A stretch of DNA of 64,000 nt, from NCBI RefSeq assembly GCF_000733945.1, contig NZ_JPOL01000002.1, positions 444,001-508,000 on the forward strand, written 5' to 3'. Under the pieces are notes generated by a model that did no database searches, had not been told where the DNA came from, and worked only from the letters and a program-made list of their open reading frames with translations. Positions 1 through 9,547 of the stretch are shown one piece after another (position 1 is the stretch's first letter; the number at the start of each line of letters is the position of its first letter). Position numbers and translations under genes: made by a program. This stretch comes from Flavimarina sp. Hel_I_48. GTDB lineage: Bacteria > Bacteroidota > Bacteroidia > Flavobacteriales > Flavobacteriaceae.

Positions 1-308
1 CGATCGAAAAGAAGCCTGAAAAAGACCAAAATCCAATCAAATATTCAATTTTGAGATAATTTTTTAGATAATTGCAATTCAATAGTTGTATCACAGTTGT
101 TTGCGAAATAGAAATATGGATAATTTTCCGTCAAAAACCGCTTAAAACGGCCAATATTCGGCTATTTTAGGTGGTTTTTTTAAATATTTACTCCTTATTT
201 GATTCGGAAAGTGGATATGTTATCTGAAATTTTCCAATAATGCGAATTTATGGAGTTTCTTAATCTGGGTTTTGAGAGAGAAAGATACATTCAGCGTCCT
301 GGCGCGCT
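1..308. other. Left-edge intergenic region
   Basis: I see no convincing gene here. The stretch is AT-rich and lies downstream of the minus-strand methyltransferase. A weak hairpin-like segment ending in a run of T occurs near 140-182 and could act as a terminator for a gene to the left of the window. Confidence 0.4.
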
Positions 309-1046
309 TTATTTGGGTATGCTTACAGGTTTTTCGGCAATGATTACTTTTTCATTCAAATTATATCCGTGTTTGTTATTTTCGCATGTGGTGTATTCCT
401 GTAATCTTGCCTTAAAGCCTGCCTGCTCCAACCTGTGTAGCAGTCCGTGTGCGGAATATATTCTTACATGATCCTTTTGACCAAAATGCGCTAACCGCTC
501 AGAATCTGTTTTTACCTGATCATTCTCATAGGTTTCACCTGCTTTAAAAGGGGTCTGGATCACGCATTTTCCCTGTGGCTTTAGTATTCTGTAAAGTTCT
601 TTCATAGCTTTCATATCCGCCTCAATATGTTCTAGCACGTGATAACAGATTACTATATCATACGTTGCATCAGGTTCATCTATTTCTTCGATATTTAGTT
701 TTTTTGTGGCTTCAAATTCCCCTGCATAATCTGAAGTTATATAATTAATATCTTCAAAGGATTCCATTTTTTTCTTGAGGCTCCGGGAAGGGGAAAAATG
801 CAGGATTGTTTTCCCCTTGATCTCATTTTGCAATACTTCCCAAAGCCTTCTTGTTCTGGCCAGGCTTCCGCAACGGGGACATAAATTATCATGGTTGTTC
901 AATTTTATAAAACGTGACATTTTAAAATCACAAATATTACATTGATAGGTAGTCCCTACATAAAGTAGTGCAATTAAATGGCGCAACACGTTCTCGTTAC
1001 TTTTGATAAATTTCTTCGGAAGTATTTTTTTTACTTTTTCGTACAT
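309..1046 (-). CDS. Class I SAM-dependent methyltransferase with N-terminal zinc ribbon
   Basis: A 245-residue protein. Residues 36-59 carry two Cys pairs (CNIC and CPRC) that look like a small zinc ribbon. A Rossmann-type methyltransferase domain follows, with HVLEH at 136-140 and the LYRILKPQGK segment at 151-160, both typical of Methyltransf_11-like enzymes. The usual glycine-rich SAM loop is unusual here (ILHFSPSRSL, 81-90). Families with this layout are often near glycan or lipid biosynthesis genes, but nothing adjacent says so and the substrate cannot be given. A perfect Bacteroidota -7 element sits just upstream of the ATG, supporting the start. Confidence 0.8.
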   Translation of the reverse strand: MYEKVKKILPKKFIKSNENVLRHLIALLYVGTTYQCNICDFKMSRFIKLNNHDNLCPRCGSLARTRRLWEVLQNEIKGKTILHFSPSRSLKKKMESFEDINYITSDYAGEFEATKKLNIEEIDEPDATYDIVICYHVLEHIEADMKAMKELYRILKPQGKCVIQTPFKAGETYENDQVKTDSERLAHFGQKDHVRIYSAHGLLHRLEQAGFKARLQEYTTCENNKHGYNLNEKVIIAEKPVSIPK

Positions 1047-1068
1047 TTAAAGTCGATCTATATATCGG

Positions 1069-1076
1069 CAAAGATA
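1069..1076 (-). promoter_or_regulatory. -7 promoter element of the methyltransferase gene
   Basis: TATCTTTG on the minus strand matches the Bacteroidota TAnnTTTG element exactly and lies 22 bases upstream of the ATG. No clear -33 TTG was found at the ideal spacing. Confidence 0.5.
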
Positions 1077-1119
1077 TTTATAAGGGCTAAGTAAAGGATC
1101 TTTAAAAGTGATATATACA

Positions 1120-1434
1120 TTAAAAATCCCAGAGTGTGGGCAAAGTATACTCTTCATGCCACTCTGCCCATCTCCCGCGATCCAGATCCCTATTCGCCTC
1201 ATAAATGACCATGGTGGGACTTAAGGTAAAATCAAGGGATAATAGTTCGTCCATTACCTCGTTCCATTTCTCAGAACCGGGTTTAGCGGTCTGGGCCCAT
1301 AAAGTGCCGGCTTCCCCAAATCTGTCCTGTTCCTCCCGCGCTCCTTTGTCATTCAAATTACTACCAAAGAAGGTGTAGGCTTTGATACTGGGAGCGGTAA
1401 TTTCATTCTTGTTGCTTACCCACGAACCTGACCT
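1120..1434 (-). pseudogene. Relic of an amidohydrolase-family gene
   Basis: The minus strand reads about 104 codons, without a start, as an internal piece of a large exported amidohydrolase. Segments such as IKAYTFFGSN, GTLWAQTAKPGSEKW and AEWHEEYTLPTLWDF resemble the family's conserved core. The frame is closed upstream by a TAG at 1435-1437. Downstream it stops at TAA directly after WDF, where full-length relatives continue for hundreds of residues. No ATG and no metal-binding HxH are present. It is best seen as the remnant of a deleted gene. The complete amidohydrolases at 26982-31257 are different proteins, so this is not a recent partial copy of them. Confidence 0.7.
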
Positions 1435-1785
1435 CTACGATGCGATTATTTTTGTGATAGTTAGGTTTATATCACTTAAATGGAATGGTTTAGAACTATC
1501 CTAATTTAAGCATTTTATAAACGTATAAAATTTCTTATTTATCTGAGGAAATAAATAGAACCGGGAAGTACGAATTTTGAAATCGCTATAAATAGAAAAT
1601 AAGGCTTTGAGAAAAATCCGTAGTATTCCAGGCTTTTGAGATATCCGTAATTTCGCTCTACCGAAGCTTAGCCTTTTAAAAGAAATAGTATTATTGAAAA
1701 CCGCAAAGCAACATTTCCAGGCCAAAAAAAAGGGGATTTAAAATTAAATCCCCCTGACCTACGCTATAATAATATAATCAAAACA
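1435..1785. other. Intergenic region with decayed sequence
   Basis: No supportable gene. A 74-codon minus-strand frame (1501-1725) has no recognisable domain and low-complexity composition. The only structured element is the terminator at 1724-1753. The rest may be further decay products of the neighbouring amidohydrolase relic. Confidence 0.4.
1724..1753 (-). terminator. Rho-independent terminator of the aldo/keto reductase
   Basis: GGGGATTTAA and TTAAATCCCC form a 9-10 bp stem at 1732-1753. On the minus strand this is followed by eight T residues (1724-1731). It lies about 30 bases after the reductase stop codon. Confidence 0.8.
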
Positions 1786-2784
1786 TTAATTCCTGGGCTC
1801 TTCGGCGCGCTCATCTATCAGGCCTTCTTTTTTTAGATCGTTCCAAAATTCAGAAGGAATCTTAACATCAAAACTTTTTACATTCTGCTGAATTTGCTCT
1901 GGCTTGCTCGCGCCTACCAGTACCGTATTTACAACGTCTGGAGCATATGAAAACTGCATGGAAGCATTTACAAGATCTACATCGTGTTTTTGAGCAATGT
2001 CCTTTATTTTATTCACGCGTTCTACTTTGTCCTTCGGCATTTCACCTCCATAATTATAGCGTTTTTGTCCGCTTAACAAACCGGCATTAAATGGGGCTGC
2101 CACGATTAGACCCACATCATGCTTTTCAACCGCAGGAAACAACCTATCAATGGAATCTTTGTGGTCTATAAGGGAATATTGAATCGCAGACAAAAACAAA
2201 TCTGGCTTGTGTTCTGTTTCTTCTAAAGTTTTAACCAGTGGGTCAATGGTATTGGTTCCTAATCCCCAACCTTTGATAAGGCCTTCTTCCTTCATTTTGG
2301 CAAGTTCTGGCATTGCACCATTTTTGGCCACTTCAAACTGGTCAAGCCAATCCACCCCATCTGGATATTCATCATTGTGATCTGGTGACAGATCATGAAT
2401 AAATACATAATCAATACGCGCTACACCCAGTCGCTGTAAACTATCTTCAATAGATCGTCGCGCAGCTTCCGCGGAATAATCATATTTATAATCAAAAGGT
2501 GCGGGCTCGTTCCACATGGTTTGTGGTATCTCCTCTGTGGGAGACAAAATCCTACCTACCTTCGTGGTAAGCGTATATTCAGAACGCTTTTTATTGTGCA
2601 AGAAATGACCAAATCTACGTTCGCTCAAACCCAGACCATACCAGGGTGAAGTATCATAATAACGTACCCCGGCTTCCCAGGCGGCCTTTAATACCTGCTG
2701 CGCTTCTTTATCGCTCATTACTTTAAAACCATTCCCTAAAGGAACTCCTCCTATACCTATTTTCTCGTTCAATACCTGATTCAT
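1786..2784 (-). CDS. Aldo/keto reductase
   Basis: A 332-residue cytoplasmic NAD(P)H-dependent oxidoreductase of the aldo/keto reductase superfamily. The catalytic tetrad is visible as D44 and Y49 (RYYDTSPWYG), K75 (TLTTKVG) and H130 (YVFIHD). The C-terminal segment NTVLVGASKPEQI is the usual cofactor-binding strand. The best general match is the D-threo-aldose 1-dehydrogenase/L-fucose dehydrogenase-like group, but the substrate cannot be read from sequence. It is monocistronic, with its own -7 element and terminator. Confidence 0.88.
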   Translation of the reverse strand: MNQVLNEKIGIGGVPLGNGFKVMSDKEAQQVLKAAWEAGVRYYDTSPWYGLGLSERRFGHFLHNKKRSEYTLTTKVGRILSPTEEIPQTMWNEPAPFDYKYDYSAEAARRSIEDSLQRLGVARIDYVFIHDLSPDHNDEYPDGVDWLDQFEVAKNGAMPELAKMKEEGLIKGWGLGTNTIDPLVKTLEETEHKPDLFLSAIQYSLIDHKDSIDRLFPAVEKHDVGLIVAAPFNAGLLSGQKRYNYGGEMPKDKVERVNKIKDIAQKHDVDLVNASMQFSYAPDVVNTVLVGASKPEQIQQNVKSFDVKIPSEFWNDLKKEGLIDERAEEPRN

Positions 2785-3461
2785 AATTTCAATTTTGAAA
2801 CAAATTTATTCAGATAAGTACAGGCGGAAAATCATTTTAACGAAGTCTAACAAAAAGACTTAAATGAATAAAAAAATTACAAAATAGAAGATATAAATAA
2901 TTTCCATCAACTTGAATGTTTTTTGTCGCCTGTTTGAAAAATATGCTACCACTTATGCTTTGAAAAAGCAATTTATATCTTCTGAATTGCTTCAAAATTT
3001 TAAAATATTTAGGACACCATTGATTTTTGAAATCCTAGAAATATAATTAAAGCAACTGGTAAATAGAAATGCGGCTTTACAAGCACAGTTACAAAACATA
3101 ATGTTCGCTTACATTATCCTGTTGGCAACCAGCGGATACTGTAAAATAGATTTTTTGCCTTTTAAATAAGTTCGCTTAAAAAGGGCATTCTGATATTATC
3201 AAAAGATTAACCCTGTTTCTCTTTTTTTGAAAAATTCTTTAATACAAGGTTAAGCATGGTTGAATCGCTCTAAAAATCTTTCCCTTCAATTAATACTTCA
3301 TTAATATTTAGATAAAACGATTTATCAAATCGAACTATACTTTAGCATTCGCAAAAACAAGCCAATTATCACTCATAACAGGGAAAAACACCCAAAATAT
3401 TGAGGTTTTAGACCTAAAACTGAGCTTTTTGACAACTATTTAATTTCAACCTTATACCATT
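2785..3461. promoter_or_regulatory. Long regulatory region ahead of the first susC
   Basis: This is 677 bases without a credible gene. For the divergent reductase, TAAATTTG on the minus strand (2801-2808) matches TAnnTTTG. For susC, TACTTTAG at 3338-3345 is a one-mismatch -7 candidate, giving a leader of about 110 bases. That leader contains a small inverted repeat, GTTTTAG-AC-CTAAAAC, at 3405-3420. No ECF sigma/anti-sigma pair or hybrid sensor lies next to this SusCD pair, so its regulator must be elsewhere. Confidence 0.45.
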
Positions 3462-6400
3462 ATGCGATTGAAAACTTTTACACTATTCCCCAGGCTAGTC
3501 TGTTGCGGCCTGTTCACCCTTAATTGTACTTTTTTAACGGCGAATCATATCCCCGAACCAAAAGGGGATTTTATTATTCTTGATTCTAATCAAGGTATAC
3601 AACAGGTAGTTACCGGTACGGTTACAGATGATGATGGTCTACCCCTGCCAGGAGCTACTATAAAAGTAAGCGGTACCAGCCGCGGAGCGACCACAGATTT
3701 TGATGGAAATTTCAGTATAGAAGCTACTATAGGTGATATTCTTGAAATATCTTATGTGGGTTTCAAAACCACAGCGCTTACCCTTACGAATCAACAAACG
3801 CTAACTATCCAACTGCAAACAGATGCTTCTGAACTTAATGAAGTTGTGGTCGTAGGTTATGGTACACAGAAAAGAGCAGACGTAACTGGCGCTATTTCTT
3901 CGGTAAATACTGAAGAGTTCAACAAAGGGGTGGTTACCAATCCGGTTGAACTGCTACAGGGAAAAATGGCCGGTGTCAACATTGCAGCAAACAGTGGTGA
4001 GCCCGGTGCTTCACAAAATGTTGTGATCAGGGGGGTAGGTAGTTTGCGTTCTGGCACACAGCCACTTTATGTGGTAGACGGTTTTTTGCTCGACAACTCT
4101 TCTATGGGTGTGGCCACAAATCCCCTTAACTTTTTAAATCCTAACGATATTCAGAGTATTGATGTTTTAAAAGATGCCAGTGCCACTGCGGTGTATGGTT
4201 CCCGGGCGTCAAATGGGGTTGTTGTTATTACTACTAAAAAGGGCAAAAAAGGAAGAACCGAAATGAATTTTTCGGCTTCAACTGCTTTGTCTAACCTCTC
4301 GAAAAAAATTGATGTGTTCAATGCGGATGAATTCCGAAGGCAGGTAGTGGCCATCGGTGGAACTTTAGAGGATTTTGATGGAAACACAGACTGGCAGGAC
4401 GAACTTACCCAGACCGGTGTTTCCAAAAATTTCAATTTCTCGATGCGGGGAGCTAATGAAGATAAACTTTCTTATTACGCCTCCCTGGGAGCTCAGGATC
4501 AGGAGGGAATTTTAAAAAACAGTGAACTAAAGCGCTACTCGGGCAAGTTGAATATGACTCAAAAAGCCTTTGAGGGAAAATTGACCGTAGACTATAACCT
4601 AACTGCCTCACGCACCGAGAATTTACGACCTAGCATAAATTCCACCATAAGTGATATGCTTAATTTAAATCCCACAATTCCCGCGTATACAGACGGCGAA
4701 CCCACACTATTGAATACAAATGCGCTCAATCCTTTGAAGCGATATGATTTGTTTAGCGATAAGGCCATCAACAACCGTATTCTGGCAAACATTTCTCCAT
4801 CTGTTGAAATAGCTGACGGACTTGTCTATAAATTAAATCTGGGTGTGGATTACTCTGCAACAAACAGATATCAGCAGTATAAACCGTACACTCTGGTGGT
4901 TAATGAATCTAACATTTCCGAGGGAACGCTAGACGCAAGTATCAATACTAACAGTAACGAACTCATAGAAAATACGCTTACCTATAATTGGAACAGAGAG
5001 GTGCATGCGCTAAGTTTATTGGCCGGACATTCCTTCCAGAAATTTTTTGATGAGACAAGAATTTCCACATACAGAGGTTTTGCAAGTAATAATGTAGATC
5101 CTATTTATCAGGATCATACCAGTACAGATGTATATCCTACTGCGGTTAATTCTTCTGCAGTTAAAAATGAATTACAATCCTTTTTTGGAAGAGCCAACTA
5201 CATTTTTGACGATAGATACCTGGTCACAGCTACATTACGGGCAGACGGCTCTTCAAAATTCGGGGAAAATAACAAATATGGTTATTTCCCATCTTTTGCA
5301 CTGGGGTGGAACATTAGTAACGAACGTTTTATGGAAAACTCAACTTTTGACAATTTAAAGCTGCGTGCAAGTTGGGGACAAACCGGTAATCAAGAGATCC
5401 CATCAAAGATTACACAAGCTAGTTTTTCCGAAGATAGGTTAATAACCGGCGGTGGCAGTCTCAATACCTATCCCATAGGCGCAAACGGAAACTCTATTGA
5501 CGGTTATCCATACGGTATTGTCTTTACCCGTCTAGCAAATCCTGATTTACAATGGGAAGTGTCTACACAAGTTGATTTAGGTATTGATTTTACTTTACTT
5601 GATTACAGACTGAGCGGTACTTTGGATTATTTTAATAAGAAGTCTTCTAATATCCTTCTAGAGGTTGTTCCTGCAGATCCCGTTGAGCCTACCTCAACAT
5701 ATTGGAACAATATTCCTGATATGGAAATCGTCAACCAGGGTTTAGAACTGGCACTGGATTATAAAAGCGACACCAATCGGGATTTTTCATACACTATAGG
5801 CGGTAACATTACTTATATTCAGAATAAGGTTCAAAAATCGCCTTATGCGGTACTAACAACGGGAGAAGCTCAAGGTGCTGGTCAGACGGGAGCCACCATT
5901 AACGGCTATATCAATGACGAAGCCATAGGCTCTTTTTATATGTTCCAGTTTGATGGTATAGGTGCAGACGGCCTCAATTCATTTAGGGATGTAAATGGCG
6001 ATGGTGCTATTTTAGATGATGACCGAAGTGTGGTGGGAAGTGCGATCCCAAAATATATTTATGGCTTCTATTTAAATTTCAAATACGATGCCTTCAATCT
6101 GGATTTCAATTTTAACGGTGTAAAAGGAAATAAGGTCTACAACCATACGGCCATGTCCCTTTTCAGTAAGACACAGTTGGCACGATCGAATAATGCGACC
6201 GACTTTGCGATACAATACCCCAATGAATCCTTGACCAATGCAAACACCGTTTCCACACGGTTCTTAGAGAGCGGTTCTTTTTTAAGGTTAAACAACGCTA
6301 CGCTATCCTACAACTTAAATTCAGATAAAATAGGTTGGGAAAACACTTTTCAGAATATTCGGTTTTCATTAACAGGTCAAAATCTATTTGTGATCACAGA

Positions 6401-6527
6401 TTATTCCGGCTTTGATCCCGAAGTGAATACAGGATCTACCGCAGGGGGTATTCAAACCTTTGGCGTTGATTATTACACCTATCCCAAAGCAAGAACCATC
6501 CTATTAGGTCTTGATCTTACATTCTAA
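3462..6527 (+). CDS. SusC-like TonB-dependent outer-membrane transporter
   Basis: A 1021-residue SusC/RagA-type receptor. An N-terminal signal segment (about 1-27) is followed by a CarboxypepD_reg-like domain (about 50-119), the conserved LNEVVVVGYGTQKRADVTG region (125-143), a plug domain, and a long beta-barrel ending in a C-terminal aromatic (LLGLDLTF). There is no STN domain, so it should not signal through an anti-sigma factor. Its SusD partner starts 42 bases downstream. The next genes encode a PI-PLC-like enzyme and a GDPD-like/alkaline phosphatase fusion, so I infer a phosphate ester rather than a polysaccharide as cargo. That substrate is inference only. Confidence 0.93.
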   Translation: MRLKTFTLFPRLVCCGLFTLNCTFLTANHIPEPKGDFIILDSNQGIQQVVTGTVTDDDGLPLPGATIKVSGTSRGATTDFDGNFSIEATIGDILEISYVGFKTTALTLTNQQTLTIQLQTDASELNEVVVVGYGTQKRADVTGAISSVNTEEFNKGVVTNPVELLQGKMAGVNIAANSGEPGASQNVVIRGVGSLRSGTQPLYVVDGFLLDNSSMGVATNPLNFLNPNDIQSIDVLKDASATAVYGSRASNGVVVITTKKGKKGRTEMNFSASTALSNLSKKIDVFNADEFRRQVVAIGGTLEDFDGNTDWQDELTQTGVSKNFNFSMRGANEDKLSYYASLGAQDQEGILKNSELKRYSGKLNMTQKAFEGKLTVDYNLTASRTENLRPSINSTISDMLNLNPTIPAYTDGEPTLLNTNALNPLKRYDLFSDKAINNRILANISPSVEIADGLVYKLNLGVDYSATNRYQQYKPYTLVVNESNISEGTLDASINTNSNELIENTLTYNWNREVHALSLLAGHSFQKFFDETRISTYRGFASNNVDPIYQDHTSTDVYPTAVNSSAVKNELQSFFGRANYIFDDRYLVTATLRADGSSKFGENNKYGYFPSFALGWNISNERFMENSTFDNLKLRASWGQTGNQEIPSKITQASFSEDRLITGGGSLNTYPIGANGNSIDGYPYGIVFTRLANPDLQWEVSTQVDLGIDFTLLDYRLSGTLDYFNKKSSNILLEVVPADPVEPTSTYWNNIPDMEIVNQGLELALDYKSDTNRDFSYTIGGNITYIQNKVQKSPYAVLTTGEAQGAGQTGATINGYINDEAIGSFYMFQFDGIGADGLNSFRDVNGDGAILDDDRSVVGSAIPKYIYGFYLNFKYDAFNLDFNFNGVKGNKVYNHTAMSLFSKTQLARSNNATDFAIQYPNESLTNANTVSTRFLESGSFLRLNNATLSYNLNSDKIGWENTFQNIRFSLTGQNLFVITDYSGFDPEVNTGSTAGGIQTFGVDYYTYPKARTILLGLDLTF

Positions 6528-6569
6528 AACAGTCGATATATCATGAAATCAATACTAAAAGAGAGTAAA

Positions 6570-8318
6570 ATGAAAAATAAAATTTTAAGCAGAGGCCTAC
6601 CCCTATTCCTGTTGTTTCTGGCACTTTTTGGCTGTACTTCATTAGAAGAAGAAGTTCTTGATGAATCCCTTACCGGAACCGGACAAGCGGAAGTGGTTAG
6701 TGGATCTTTGGCACCAGTCTATGGTTTGCTTCGTAATGTATGGTTGCATACGGTTAATTTCGGTCTTCAGGAAGTTTCCTCTGATGAGGCCATTCTTCCC
6801 TATCGTGGCGGGACAGACTGGTATGATGGCGGTAAGTTTATTGCCGTACACCAGCATCTTATGACACCTAGCAATAGCCTTATAGGAGATTCCTGGACAA
6901 ATATAACCTTAACGCTTTCCAGGGCGGTCCTTGCAACAGAACGTTTAAGACCTGAGGTTGAAAATGGTGACGTGGCAGCGCAAGCGGCGCTTTATGAGAT
7001 GATTGCGATGAAAGCTTATCTTAACATGTTAGCATTAGACAATTGGGGTCTTGTTTTCAAAAAAGAGACTTCAGATGAAATATCCGAAATTTTAAGGGGT
7101 CAGGACGCCATTTCCTATGTGGAAAGCGAACTATTATCTGTTGTAGATGTAATAAATAGCGATAATGGCCCTGGAAGATTTACAAAAGATGCGGTAAGCG
7201 CGCTGCTGGCACGCCTCTATTTAAATGCCGCAGTATATCGCGATCCCTATGGTACGCCGGAATTTAGTCAAAATGACATGGATAAGGTAATTCAATATAC
7301 CAGCACTATTATTGATGGTTCTCATTCCCTTTCAGAAGAATATTTTGATTTATTCAACGATGATAACAACAGTAATCCTGAACTTATTTTTGCACTTGAC
7401 CAGAGAGGTGCGCTCGAGACGGAGCATAGTAGATGGGCCTATTGGTCAATTTCCGGTGATCTAATTCCAAGGCCTGAAGTTCCCAGTTCGCGAGGTACAG
7501 ATGCAGTATCTGCTACTCCAGATTTTTACCAAACCTGGGTAGATGCCTACGGCCCTGTTGATCCTGCGGTTGCTGATGGGCGTTTCTTTCAGGAGAATAT
7601 TAATATTCCTGAGGAACTCAAAAATTTAGATGGAATAAACCCTAAGAATGATTCGCTCCATTTCTATTGTGTGGATGCTGATAGTTTTGAAATAAACAGA
7701 GGGATACTTCGTGATACGATCTGGGGACCCAGAAAAGACGACAACGGTAATATCCTAATGTGCGATGAGGGAAAGGTTCGAATATATCCTGTCATCAATA
7801 AAAGAAGTAGTAATTCCCCCACTCCTGTATATGTGGATCATACCCTTCAGGTAGATTTTACAGATGCGGGCAGCTTGCACAATACGGGTTATAGGTTTTC
7901 TAAATATCAATTTAGCCATACTGCAACCAACTGTTGCTCGTATAGCAGCGTTGATTTGGTCTTGATCCGTTTAGGGGAAATCTATTTAATGCGTGCTGAG
8001 GCCAAATTGAGAAATGGCGATCAGGCTGGAGCCCTTGCAGATGTAAATACCTTAAGATCTTCAAGAACGGCCCGCCCAGAGCAAACCCCAGATGCTTTTA
8101 GTTCCATTGACCTTGATATTTTGTTCCGTGAAACGGGATTTGAATTGTATTGGGAAGGATTTAGAAGAAATTATCAGATCCGCTTTGGCAAATATGAGGA
8201 TAACTGGACAGGGAAAACCGATGCCGATGTGAGCAAGCGACTGTTCCCCATTCCTCAAAAAGCAATGGATGGAGCGTCTAGCGAACAGGGTTATTTAGTT
8301 CAAAACAGAGGATATTAA
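6570..8318 (+). CDS. SusD/RagB-like nutrient-binding outer-membrane lipoprotein
   Basis: SusD partner of the preceding transporter. An upstream in-frame ATG exists at 6543, but the ATG at 6570 gives a standard lipoprotein signal (MKNKILSRG, hydrophobic core, ALFGC), with the acylated Cys followed by TSLEEE. The C-terminal SusD signature is visible (VLIRLGEIYLMRAEAKLRNG, then NTLRSSR and ELYWEGFRRNYQIRFG). As in the family, it should sit on the outer leaflet as a lid for SusC. It ends two bases before the PI-PLC-like gene, which argues strongly for one transcript and a shared substrate. Confidence 0.92.
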   Translation: MKNKILSRGLPLFLLFLALFGCTSLEEEVLDESLTGTGQAEVVSGSLAPVYGLLRNVWLHTVNFGLQEVSSDEAILPYRGGTDWYDGGKFIAVHQHLMTPSNSLIGDSWTNITLTLSRAVLATERLRPEVENGDVAAQAALYEMIAMKAYLNMLALDNWGLVFKKETSDEISEILRGQDAISYVESELLSVVDVINSDNGPGRFTKDAVSALLARLYLNAAVYRDPYGTPEFSQNDMDKVIQYTSTIIDGSHSLSEEYFDLFNDDNNSNPELIFALDQRGALETEHSRWAYWSISGDLIPRPEVPSSRGTDAVSATPDFYQTWVDAYGPVDPAVADGRFFQENINIPEELKNLDGINPKNDSLHFYCVDADSFEINRGILRDTIWGPRKDDNGNILMCDEGKVRIYPVINKRSSNSPTPVYVDHTLQVDFTDAGSLHNTGYRFSKYQFSHTATNCCSYSSVDLVLIRLGEIYLMRAEAKLRNGDQAGALADVNTLRSSRTARPEQTPDAFSSIDLDILFRETGFELYWEGFRRNYQIRFGKYEDNWTGKTDADVSKRLFPIPQKAMDGASSEQGYLVQNRGY

Positions 8319-8320
8319 TC

Positions 8321-9397
8321 ATGAAAATCATATCCACTGTTGCTCTTTTCCTGACAACCTTTCTGTTGTTTCTTAATCTCCTGCACAATAAAAATGATCA
8401 GGAAATGAAATTGAACGAAATCCAGGTCATTGGCAGTCACAACAGTTATAAAATAGCGATAGAAGAACCTCTTTTCAATTATTTATTGGAAAAAAATGAA
8501 GCTCTCGAAGCTTTGCAATACGATCATATTCCATTGTCGGCCCAATTAAATTTGGGCTTACGTGGTTTAGAGCTTGATGTATATCATGACCCGGAGGGCG
8601 GCCATTACACAAACCCAAAAGGCTTAAGTATAGTAAAGGCAGCGGGTAAAGAACCTATCCCCTATGATGTAGAAAAAAAACTCGAGGCACCAGGGCTCAA
8701 AATGTTCCATGTGCAGGATGTTGATTTTAGGAGCCATCAGTTGGTTTTCAAAGATGCATTAAAAGAATTGAAAAAATGGTCACAGGAACATGAAGGGCAC
8801 ACTCCGGTCATCATCACGATAAATGCCAAGGATGCTGAGGTACCACTTACCCGAAAGCCCCTGCCTTTTACTGCGGAAGCTTTGCTCACTATTGACGAAG
8901 AAATTCGCGAGGTATTTGAGCAAAAAAGTTTAATAACGCCAGACCTGATCACAGGGGATTTTGAAAACCTGGAGCAAGCGGTACTTACTAAAGGCTGGCC
9001 ATCCTTAAAGGAGCTCAAAAACCGGTTTCTATTTGTTTTGGACGAGGGGGATGAAAAAACAGATGCCTATCTATCCAATTTTTCTAATCTACACGGGGCG
9101 GTACTTTTTGTAGATAAAGAGGAAGGAAATCCCAATGCTGGTTTCAAAATCCTTAATGATCCAATCAAGGATTTCAACAAAATAGAAAAATTGGTGAAAC
9201 TGGGTTATATGGTTCGTACGCGTGCCGATGCTGATACTAAGGAAGCACGGAACAATGACTATACCAGGTTTGAAAAGGCCAAAGCTTCTGGCGCGCAGGT
9301 AATCACCACAGATTACTATCTCCCGAGCCAATATTTTGATTCTGACTTCAAGATTATTTTTGATAATGGCGGTTATGAGAAAAGCATTCAGGATTAG
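8321..9397 (+). CDS. Ca-dependent phosphatidylinositol-specific phospholipase C1-like protein
   Basis: A 358-residue PLC-like phosphodiesterase of the TIM-barrel superfamily, closest in motifs to the Streptomyces-type Ca-dependent PI-PLC group. Candidate catalytic histidines are H40 (VIGSHNSYK) and H130 (KMFHVQD). N41 and the acidic pair in RGLELDVYHD (E84, D86) are likely calcium ligands. An N-terminal hydrophobic segment (about 5-21) indicates export or membrane anchoring. The gene follows susD by two bases. The expected reaction is cleavage of a phosphodiester such as phosphatidylinositol or a glycerophospho-polyol. The actual substrate is unproven. Confidence 0.8.
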   Translation: MKIISTVALFLTTFLLFLNLLHNKNDQEMKLNEIQVIGSHNSYKIAIEEPLFNYLLEKNEALEALQYDHIPLSAQLNLGLRGLELDVYHDPEGGHYTNPKGLSIVKAAGKEPIPYDVEKKLEAPGLKMFHVQDVDFRSHQLVFKDALKELKKWSQEHEGHTPVIITINAKDAEVPLTRKPLPFTAEALLTIDEEIREVFEQKSLITPDLITGDFENLEQAVLTKGWPSLKELKNRFLFVLDEGDEKTDAYLSNFSNLHGAVLFVDKEEGNPNAGFKILNDPIKDFNKIEKLVKLGYMVRTRADADTKEARNNDYTRFEKAKASGAQVITTDYYLPSQYFDSDFKIIFDNGGYEKSIQD

Positions 9398-9547
9398 CAA
9401 AACCAATCAAAATTCATGGGTGATCTTCCCGCATTACAACTACCGCAAATTGAAAAATATTTCGGTGTAAGGGTTTATAAAACTCATGTGCTTTAATGTA
9501 TTCCAGATCGTGGAACATTGTAATATAATGAAAATAGCAAAATACAA

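Noticed and set aside
250..471. A 73-codon plus-strand frame at the left edge
   Set aside because: It overlaps the 3' end of the methyltransferase gene on the other strand, has no recognisable domain, and its composition looks like a shadow frame.
1501..1725. A 74-codon minus-strand frame
   Set aside because: No domain, signal or promoter was found. It is rich in Phe, Lys and Ile as expected for AT-rich noncoding DNA, and it lies beside a decayed gene.
3102..3170. A 22-codon ORF upstream of susC as a leader peptide
   Set aside because: It lies about 170 bases before the predicted promoter, so it would not be on the susC transcript, and it has no associated hairpin.
3462..8318. Calling the first SusCD pair a classical polysaccharide utilisation locus
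   Set aside because: No carbohydrate-active enzyme lies next to it. The linked genes are all phosphoesterases.
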